Assembly (NCBI GenBank): GCA_038237895.1
Contig: JBBRYE010000117.1
Span: 1-11,846 of the forward strand
DNA: 11,846 nt
Reading direction: 5' to 3'
Origin: Pseudopedobacter sp038237895
GTDB taxonomy: Bacteria > Bacteroidota > Bacteroidia > Sphingobacteriales > Sphingobacteriaceae
The translations under genes and the position numbers were made by a program. The stretch's first letter is position 1; the number at the start of each line of letters is the position of its first letter. Positions 6,678 through 11,846 of this stretch are shown in pieces. The notes under the pieces are model-generated. The model had not been told where the DNA came from. It made no database searches and was given only the letters and a program-made list of their open reading frames with translations.

Positions 6678-7997
6678 ATGAAAGAAGAAAGCCTAAACAC
6701 CCGTAGAAATTTTATTAAAACCACTGCTACTGCATTAGCTGGGTTTATAATTGTTCCTAGATATGTTTTAGGAGGTAAAAAACCTGATGGTTCTTTTTAC
6801 ATACCACCAAGTGATTTAATCTCTTTAGGTTTTATTGGCTGTGGTAAACAAGCTCGACTTTTAAGCAACTTTTTCTTAAACACTCAAGAAGTTAAAATCA
6901 ACGCCATTGCGGAGGTTTATCAAGCGAAAGCCCAACTATTAATTGATAAAATTAAAGGTATTTATACTACTAATTCACAGCTTGGTACATTTTCAGATAT
7001 TCAGATTTATAATGATTTTAGGCAATTAATAGATAGAAAAGATATAGATGCTGTAGTGATTGCATCGCCAGATCATTGGCATGCAGCAATGGCGGTAAGA
7101 GCTGCCGAAGCAGGAAAAGATATTTACTGTGAAAAACCCCTATCACTTACCGTAAAAGAAGGCAGAGCAATGGTTAATGCTACTCGTAAGTACAATCGTG
7201 TTTTTCAGACCGGTAATATGCAGCGTTCATCACCAGAATTTCAACAAGCCATAGAACTGATAAGAAACGGTTATATTGGTGATGTAAAAAGTATAAAAGT
7301 TAATATTGGTGCTCCTCCAATTGCCTATAATTTACCAGAACAACCCATTCCTTATGGTTTAGATTGGAAAAGCTGGTTAGGTCCAAATGAGCCTGTAGTC
7401 TTTAATGATGTTTTAGCACCTCCAATCACTAAAGATGTGTACCCAAATTGGCGCTTGTATAAAGAGTTTGGAGGCGGTATGGTGACCGATTGGGGCGCAC
7501 ACATGTTTGATATTGCGCAATGGGCATTAGATATGGATAATAGCGGTCCGGTAGAAGTCATTGCTCCAGACGGTAAAGAACATCCTTTTTTAACTTATAA
7601 ATATGATAACGGCGTTATCATGACGCATGAAAAATGGGAGTGGAATAATGCTGTTCTATTTAAAGGAACTAAAGGAGAATTACGTGTTGAACGTAAAAAA
7701 TTAGAAACTTCAGACCCTTTGGTAAAAGATATAGTAATTGCCGATGCGGACAGAAAAGTTTTCCATAGTGATAATCACTATAAAAACTTTTTAAACGCCA
7801 TGCGAACACGCAATAAGCCAGTTTGTGATGTAGAAATTGGTCACCGTACAGCTTCAGTATGTAATATCGGCAATATCGCTTACCAATTAAATCGCCCTTT
7901 GAAATGGAATCCAAAAACAGAACAATTTAAAAACGACGCAGAAGCAAATGCGCTGCTTGGCAGACCAATGAATAATGAATGGAAGATAAAATTGTAA
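6678..7997 (+). CDS. Tat-exported Gfo/Idh/MocA family oxidoreductase
   Basis: A 439-aa protein with a twin-arginine signal (TRRNFIK at 8-14, then a hydrophobic stretch to about 30), so it is folded with its cofactor and then exported. The Rossmann domain starts with GFIGCGKQA (51-59). It continues with DAVVIASPDHWHAAMAV (124-140) and the conserved CEKP (151-154; K153 is the usual catalytic lysine). The C-terminal domain carries GGGMVTDWGAHMFD (265-278), with D271 and H275 as probable active-site residues. Exported members oxidise a sugar hydroxyl, often at C3, using a tightly held NAD(P). The spacing of 105 bp after ThuA and the DUF1080 neighbour suggest it supplies the keto-sugar. The last 30 codons (7908-7997) recur twice downstream as non-coding copies. 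Confidence 0.9.
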   Translation: MKEESLNTRRNFIKTTATALAGFIIVPRYVLGGKKPDGSFYIPPSDLISLGFIGCGKQARLLSNFFLNTQEVKINAIAEVYQAKAQLLIDKIKGIYTTNSQLGTFSDIQIYNDFRQLIDRKDIDAVVIASPDHWHAAMAVRAAEAGKDIYCEKPLSLTVKEGRAMVNATRKYNRVFQTGNMQRSSPEFQQAIELIRNGYIGDVKSIKVNIGAPPIAYNLPEQPIPYGLDWKSWLGPNEPVVFNDVLAPPITKDVYPNWRLYKEFGGGMVTDWGAHMFDIAQWALDMDNSGPVEVIAPDGKEHPFLTYKYDNGVIMTHEKWEWNNAVLFKGTKGELRVERKKLETSDPLVKDIVIADADRKVFHSDNHYKNFLNAMRTRNKPVCDVEIGHRTASVCNIGNIAYQLNRPLKWNPKTEQFKNDAEANALLGRPMNNEWKIKL

Positions 7998-8126
7998 CGG
8001 ATTTATAGTGTTTTAAATAAAATATTGAGAACTGCTTTTTGGTATTTAATAAGCGTCAAAAGGCTAAATTAACTTTTGCACATTAAATCCTAAAAACTAA
8101 CTGTTTAATGTTTAATGGCTGAATTA

Positions 8127-8202
8127 ACGTTTTTATAACTACTTACATATCTTATTAAATCAGAATTCTTACCTGAAAGGCAATTACCATCCAAGACAGT
8201 AT
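8127..8202 (+). promoter_or_regulatory. Conserved leader before DUF6705-like genes
   Basis: The 76 bases directly upstream of each duplicated gene (8127-8202 and 9045-9120) differ at only about five positions by eye, whereas the non-coding sequence just before them is much more diverged. The shared parts include ACGTTTTTATAACTA and TACCTGAAAGGCAATTACC. This suggests a constrained 5' leader or promoter. No consensus Bacteroidota promoter or Shine-Dalgarno site is evident, so the exact element is unknown. Confidence 0.35.
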
Positions 8203-8793
8203 ATGAAAACAATAAAAATCTTACTTCTTTTATTTATAATAGGCATAAGTGCTCATGCACAGGTTATTATATCATTGGAACAAGCCGCAAACTATAAAAA
8301 ATCACCCGATGGAATACCAGAAGATGTAACTTATGTAAAGGATATTAATAATAGGTTACCAACATTTGTAGGTATATGGAAAGGAACATCAAACGGTAAA
8401 TTAATAGAACTACACTTAAATCAGTTCTTACACCTACCTAAGAGTGCAAATGGTTTTAAGTTAGACCAATTAGCAGGCAGACTTTTGGTTAAAGATGCAA
8501 ATACCGGGCAAGTGTTATATAATACCTTAAACATAGCAGATAATGAAGCAACTTCATTTTCTGGTTATTATTTCCAGAATACAAATTATATGATGAATTT
8601 TAGGAATATAAATGAAAACTATTGTAAAGATCTTGGACAGGTTTATTTAGAGGTTTTAAATTCTGACCCCTCTAAAATGAAGTTGAACTTTTTTAGATCA
8701 CGGGAACATATTGTAAATGGCGGGGGCTGCCCTAACTTTAGTACTTATGTTCCTATTTTACCTTACAGTTTTATGTTAACAAGGCAATTATGA
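8203..8793 (+). CDS. Small secreted DUF6705-like protein (copy A)
   Basis: A 196-aa protein with a signal peptide at 1-20 (MKTIKILLLLFIIGISAHAQ). The mature part contains YVKDINNRLPTFVGIWKGT (44-62), which resembles the start of DUF6705 proteins of Bacteroidota. It continues with NGKLIELHLNQFLHL, DQLAGRLLVKDANTG, a Tyr/Asn-rich middle (GYYFQNTNY) and an NGGGCPNF segment near the C-terminus. The mature protein has two cysteines, in NYCKD and GGGCPNF, which could form a disulfide in the periplasm. No catalytic motif is visible and the function is unknown. It sits 205 bp after the oxidoreductase on the same strand, so co-transcription is possible. The coding call is strong because the duplicate preserves the frame; the family name is moderate. 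Confidence 0.82.
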   Translation: MKTIKILLLLFIIGISAHAQVIISLEQAANYKKSPDGIPEDVTYVKDINNRLPTFVGIWKGTSNGKLIELHLNQFLHLPKSANGFKLDQLAGRLLVKDANTGQVLYNTLNIADNEATSFSGYYFQNTNYMMNFRNINENYCKDLGQVYLEVLNSDPSKMKLNFFRSREHIVNGGGCPNFSTYVPILPYSFMLTRQL

Positions 8794-8825
8794 TTTATTT
8801 TCTCACGATACAAGATTTATTTAAA

Positions 8826-8915
8826 AATCCAAAAAAAGAACAGTTTAAAAACGATGCCGAAGCAAATGCTTTATTAGGAAGAGCGATGAATAATGAAAGG
8901 AAGATTAAGATATAA
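8826..8915 (+). pseudogene. Orphan 3' tail of a Gfo/Idh/MocA gene (first copy)
   Basis: Thirty codons read NPKKEQFKNDAEANALLG, then RAMNNERKIKI and a TAA. They align without a gap to residues 411-439 plus the stop of the intact oxidoreductase. There is no start codon and the frame is not shared with the upstream DUF6705-like gene, so it is not translated in any evident way. About eight of the thirteen or so changed codons are synonymous, which points to divergence while still coding. Confidence 0.85.
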
Positions 8916-9120
8916 TTAGTTTTAAAACTGTTTAAATAAAATATTGAAAATTGCTTTTTGGAATTTAGTAAGGTTCAAACGGCTTATATATCTTTTGCAC
9001 ATTTAAATCCTAAGCTAGCGTTTTAATGTTTATCAGATGAACTTACGTTTTTATAACTAATCACATATCTTATTAAATCAAAATTCTTACCTGAAAGGCA
9101 ATTACCAAACAAGACAGTAT

Positions 9121-9711
9121 ATGAAAACAATAAAAATCTTACTTTTCTTATTTATAATGGGTATTAGCAGCCATGCACAGGTAATTATATCATTAGAACA
9201 AGGCGCAAGCTATTTAGGTTCACCAGATGGAATACCAGAAGATGTAACTTATATAAAGGATATTAATAATAGGTTACCAACATTTGTGGGTATTTGGAAA
9301 GGAACAGCAAACGGTAAATTAATAGAACTACATTTAAACCAATTTTTACACCTACCTGAAAGTGTAGATGGTTTTAAATTAGACCAATTAGCAGGCAGAC
9401 TTTTGGTTAAAGATGCAAATAGCGGACAAGTGTTATATAATACCTTAAACATAACCAATAATGAAGCGACTTCATTTTCCGGCTATTATTTTCAGAATAC
9501 AAATTATATAATGGAATTTAGAAATATAAATGATAACTATTGCAAAGATAATGGACAGGTTTATGTTGAGGTTTTAAATTCTGACCCCTCTAAAATGAAG
9601 TTGAACTTTTTTAGATCACGGGAACATATTGTAAATGGCGGGGGCTGCCCTAACTTTAGTACTTATGTTCCTATTTTACCTTATAGTTTTATTTTAACAA
9701 GGCAATTATGA
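9121..9711 (+). CDS. Small secreted DUF6705-like protein (copy B)
   Basis: A 196-aa paralogue of the gene 918 bp upstream: 21 residues differ by my count (about 89% identity) and there are no indels. The signal peptide at 1-20 (ending in SSHAQ), the KDINNRLPTFVGIWKGT motif, both cysteines of the mature protein and the NGGGCPNF segment are kept. Most replacements are in residues 28-33 and in the middle (LPESVDG, NITNNEA, EFRNINDN), while the last 50 residues differ at one position. The intact frame shows that both copies are, or were until recently, maintained. The function is unknown. Confidence 0.8.
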   Translation: MKTIKILLFLFIMGISSHAQVIISLEQGASYLGSPDGIPEDVTYIKDINNRLPTFVGIWKGTANGKLIELHLNQFLHLPESVDGFKLDQLAGRLLVKDANSGQVLYNTLNITNNEATSFSGYYFQNTNYIMEFRNINDNYCKDNGQVYVEVLNSDPSKMKLNFFRSREHIVNGGGCPNFSTYVPILPYSFILTRQL

Positions 9712-9743
9712 TTTATTTTCTCACGATACAAGATTTATTTAAA

Positions 9744-9833
9744 AATCCAAAAAAAGAACAGTTTAAAAACGATGCCGAAGCAAATGCTTTATTAGGAATA
9801 TCATTGAATAATGAATGAAAGATTAAATTGTAA
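9744..9833 (+). pseudogene. Orphan 3' tail of a Gfo/Idh/MocA gene (second copy)
   Basis: This is a third occurrence of the oxidoreductase tail, again at an exact 918-bp offset. Its first ~55 bases are identical to the 8826 copy (NPKKEQFKNDAEANALLG). Its end (GISLNNE, TGA, then KIKL and TAA) is closer to the intact gene than to that copy, but the conserved TGG has become a TGA stop. It ends eight bases before the stop codon of the convergent AraC remnant, so the repeat array stops exactly at that gene's edge. Confidence 0.82.
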
Positions 9834-9840
9834 ATGATTT

Positions 9841-10376
9841 TTAGCTATTTATTTTAAGATTTCTAACATCTGAAGGATTGTAACCCAATTTATTTTTAAA
9901 AATTCTAGAGAAATAAAATGCTGAAGTAAAGCCGCATTGATCTGCAATTTGTGCTAAAGAAGCATTGTTTTCCTTAATCAGCAATTCGGTTTTTTTAATT
10001 TAATAGCCAATAAATATTGGTTTGGTGAGCTTCCTACAACTTCTTTAAAAGCCTTTCTAAACCATATATAGCTCACGTTATGTTGTTTTGCTAGCAATTC
10101 AAAATTGATGTTTTGCTGCCAGTTTTGTTTAATATTATTAGCAATACGATAAATGGTTTCTTCTTTATTGGTTCTGTTTTTTTGCAGCATCAATACCGAT
10201 GCATGTACAATACCAAGCAACTAAATTAATAAAAATGCCGATAATGTTTGATGATTATGATCAGGTATTTCTACTGCTTCAATAAGTGCGGAAAAAGTAT
10301 CTAAAAAAGGTTCATTAAAGCCCACTTTAATAATAGGTTTTTGTGGGTCAGTGAAAATTCTAGTCGAATAATCATA
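9841..10376 (-). pseudogene. AraC-family regulator, degraded
   Basis: Read on the minus strand, the remnant encodes a C-terminal AraC/XylS DNA-binding domain. The first helix-turn-helix region is INFELLAKQHNVSYIWFRKAF, and the second is LAQIADQCGFTSAFYFSRIF followed by KNKLGYNPSDVR. Two lesions break it. One is an in-frame TAG at 10223-10221 (upstream ...TLSAFLLI, downstream LLGIVHASVLM). The other is a one-base loss in an A-run (T9990-T9996 on the plus strand) that ends the frame after LKKPNC instead of continuing as LKKTELLIKENNASLAQ. A further in-frame TAA lies at 10379-10377, and no recognisable N-terminal sensor domain or start is left. It probably once controlled a neighbouring sugar-utilisation gene set. 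Confidence 0.85.
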
Positions 10377-10515
10377 TTACAAAGCTCTCAAAATAGTAGT
10401 AACTGCTTTTTGCACTGTATAGCTTTGATCAGAAAAAAATTTAGAACAAAGAACTGACTTAATTTAACCTTAAATCAAATTATTATTTTGAGTTTATATT
10501 AACGATTTACTTTGT
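10377..10515. other. Spacer upstream of the dead regulator; nothing recognised
   Basis: This AT-rich stretch lies between the AraC remnant and the end of the sulfatase gene. It may contain the unrecognisable 5' part of the regulator, since a stop-flanked minus-strand fragment (SKFFSDQSYTVQKAVTTIL) is present, but it matches nothing I know. No terminator hairpin was seen after the sulfatase stop at 10516-10518. Confidence 0.35.
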
Positions 10516-11846
10516 TTAATTTTTATTGCCATTTCTAACGGCACCTTTCATAAATTGATCGAGACGAGCAAGCATTGTTTTTACTATTTCGGGTTCGCTG
10601 TCTGCAAGATTATTGGTTTCACTAATATCAACTTTTAAATTATAGAGTTCAGTAGGTTGACTTTTTTTGACACTTTTAAATTCTGAAGCATTTATCAATA
10701 GTTTCCAATCGCCCATTCTAATAGCTTGTTGATTGTTACGAGAACCCATCAGCAGAATTGCATCATGTGGTGATACAGCACCTTTGGTAAGAACATCCCA
10801 AATATCAAGTCCATCAAGAGGCAACTCTTGTTTCACTGACGAACCAGCCAATTTAGTTAAAGTTGGATACCAATCAACGATGTGTATTGGTTGAGCAATT
10901 TTAATTCCGGATGGTATTTTTGTCGGAAAATTTGCAAACGCACATACACGAATTCCACCTTCGTAAATGTCTGATTTACCACCTCTTAATGGGGTGTTAC
11001 GAGCAAATTTGGAATTATCCCAACTTTGTCCACCATTATCACTCGAAAAAATAATTAAAGTATTATCATTTAAGCCTTTGCTCATCATTGCCGAAATTAT
11101 TTTTCCAACAGCATCGTCAACACTAGACATAGCAGCTGCCAAAACTTTTCGTTTTTCGTTTAAATCAGGATACAAACTCATTTTCTCTTGAGTAGCTTTA
11201 ATTGCAACATGCACCGCATTAAACGGAACATATAAAAATAACGGTTTCCCTTTTTTGCTTTCGAGAATAACTTTACATACTTCCTTCGCAATAAGATCCG
11301 TAGAATATCCTTCTTCGGTTATTGGTAAATCGTTACGATACCAATCGGGACCACCATGACTATCAGCCTTGCTACCCAAATGTTCAAAATAATCGATACC
11401 ACCACTCATTAATCCATATTGATAATTAAATCCACGCTGGGTAGGCTTATATTGTGGCATTGATGCTCCTAAATGCCACTTTCCAAAAATAGCTGTATAG
11501 TATCCAGCTTTTTGCAATGTTTGTGGTAATGTTTGTTCGTTTAAAGGCAAGGGATATTCGGGAGATTTATTTTCATTTACAACATTGTAAACTCCTGTAT
11601 GTGTTCCATATCGACCGCTAAGCAAACATGAACGACTAGGTGAACAAACAGGTTGTACATAAAATGATTCTAAAATTGCTCCTGTAGTTGCAAGCTTGTC
11701 GATATTTGGTGTTTTAAAATCTTTACAACCATTGAAACCAACATCTGCGTAACCTAAATCGTCTACTAAAAAATAGATAATATTGGGTTTTGTCTTTTTG
11801 TCTTCTACATCGTTTGCCATTAGCGAACTAGTCCATATCGCAAATC
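10516..11846 (-). CDS. S1-family sulfatase (arylsulfatase B-like), start beyond the right edge
   Basis: The frame stays open from the stop at 10516 to the window edge. Upstream of the Met at 11820 it reads FAIWTSSL, which looks like the end of a signal peptide, so that Met is probably internal and the gene is 5'-truncated. Numbering from it: metal-binding DD at 20-21 (FLVDDLGYAD), the sulfatase signature CSPSRSCLLSGR at 59-70 with C59 to be matured to formylglycine, GKWHLG (K114, H116), H204 in NAVHVA, SSDNGG (D261, N262) and RGGK (K282). These cover the expected active-site set. It removes sulfate esters from a glycan or other substrate outside the cytoplasm. The Cys-type site needs a maturase that is not in this window. 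The layout resembles arylsulfatase B-type enzymes; the substrate is unknown. Confidence 0.9.
   Translation of the reverse strand, partial: FAIWTSSLMANDVEDKKTKPNIIYFLVDDLGYADVGFNGCKDFKTPNIDKLATTGAILESFYVQPVCSPSRSCLLSGRYGTHTGVYNVVNENKSPEYPLPLNEQTLPQTLQKAGYYTAIFGKWHLGASMPQYKPTQRGFNYQYGLMSGGIDYFEHLGSKADSHGGPDWYRNDLPITEEGYSTDLIAKEVCKVILESKKGKPLFLYVPFNAVHVAIKATQEKMSLYPDLNEKRKVLAAAMSSVDDAVGKIISAMMSKGLNDNTLIIFSSDNGGQSWDNSKFARNTPLRGGKSDIYEGGIRVCAFANFPTKIPSGIKIAQPIHIVDWYPTLTKLAGSSVKQELPLDGLDIWDVLTKGAVSPHDAILLMGSRNNQQAIRMGDWKLLINASEFKSVKKSQPTELYNLKVDISETNNLADSEPEIVKTMLARLDQFMKGAVRNGNKN

Larger units (their letters stand above)
7908..8825 (+). repeat. Tandem 918-bp repeat, unit A
   Basis: Unit A begins at codon 411 of the oxidoreductase (AATCC at 7908) and runs through its 3' end, a 205-bp non-coding stretch and the first DUF6705-like gene to 8825. 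Unit B repeats it at an offset of exactly 918 bp, and a 90-bp partial third copy starts at 9744. Similarity to the later copies stops just upstream of 7908. The non-coding part holds an inverted repeat (ACATTAAA at 8080-8087 with TTTAATGT at 8104-8111) that is only partly kept in unit B. I see no ORF, RNA gene or clear promoter in 7998-8202. Confidence 0.85.
8826..9743 (+). repeat. Tandem 918-bp repeat, unit B
   Basis: The second copy of the unit holds an orphan oxidoreductase tail (8826-8915), a 205-bp spacer and the second DUF6705-like gene. The identity is uneven. From about 8650 to 8880, compared with about 9568 to 9798, only two differences are visible, while the 5' three quarters of the gene differ at roughly one base in ten. 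The 327-bp stretch without a gene (8794-9120) consists of the end of unit A, this tail and the spacer; no further gene is seen there. Confidence 0.85.

Noticed and set aside
7352..7914. Antisense reading frames opposite the oxidoreductase gene.
   Set aside because: They are short, unlike any known protein, and lie fully within a well-supported coding gene; the same holds for the frames opposite 6093-6278 and 9249-9458 and within 10967-11191.
7908..9833. The regularly spaced tails as a CRISPR-like or integron-like array.
   Set aside because: The repeats are 90-bp coding-gene remnants with a 918-bp period and the intervening units are homologous to each other; there is no recombinase or short-repeat structure.
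9990..9996. Programmed frameshifting at the A-run in the AraC gene.
   Set aside because: A separate in-frame TAG and a missing N-terminus make simple gene decay the better explanation.
11818..11820. Met at 11820 as the true start of the sulfatase.
   Set aside because: The frame is open upstream and encodes signal-peptide-like residues (FAIWTSSL), and starting at 11820 would leave an exported-type enzyme with no export signal.

Overview
The window is AT-rich and looks like a Bacteroidota chromosome, probably Sphingobacteriaceae or Flavobacteriia. The evidence is the many short signal peptides of the MKK...AQ type, start codons with AT-rich leaders and no Shine-Dalgarno sequence, and the families present (GH43-CBM6, DUF1080, ThuA, Tat-exported Gfo/Idh/MocA, S1 sulfatase). 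The genus cannot be fixed from the sequence alone.

Layout. At 1-654, on the minus strand, lies the 5' part of a secreted MORN-variant repeat protein that runs off the left edge. A 274-bp intergenic region with REP-like palindromes follows. From 929 to 7997 a tight plus-strand gene run encodes three tandem paralogous GH43-like enzymes, each with a C-terminal CBM6, then a DUF1080 (3-keto-glycoside hydrolase-type) protein, a ThuA-like lipoprotein and a Tat-exported Gfo/Idh/MocA oxidoreductase. The first five genes are 3, 7, -4 and 16 bp apart, so they are almost certainly one transcript. The oxidoreductase follows after 105 bp. From 7908 to 9833 there is a tandem duplication with an exact 918-bp period. 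Each unit holds one small secreted protein (DUF6705-like, 196 aa), and each is followed by an orphan copy of the last 30 codons of the oxidoreductase gene. At 9841-10376, on the minus strand, is a broken AraC-family regulator. At 10516-11846, also minus, is an S1-type sulfatase whose start lies beyond the right edge.

How the genes may work together (inference). The GH43-CBM6 proteins would bind and trim a polysaccharide outside the cytoplasm. The Gfo/Idh/MocA enzyme would oxidise a sugar hydroxyl (C3 in characterised relatives), and DUF1080 would cleave the resulting keto-glycoside. ThuA, whose rhizobial homologue works with the Gfo/Idh-family ThuB on 3-keto disaccharides, would act on an intermediate. 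The sulfatase would fit a sulfated glycan, but it is on the other strand beyond a dead regulator and may be unrelated. No SusC/SusD pair is visible.

The most interesting signals are: (i) all three GH43 paralogues have a conserved DHxYFH motif where GH43 enzymes normally carry the catalytic-acid glutamate; (ii) the first GH43 gene is mosaic, with a catalytic domain closest to the third copy and a CBM6 closest to the second; (iii) the orphan oxidoreductase tails differ from the living gene mostly at third codon positions, which suggests they come from a once-functional paralogue.
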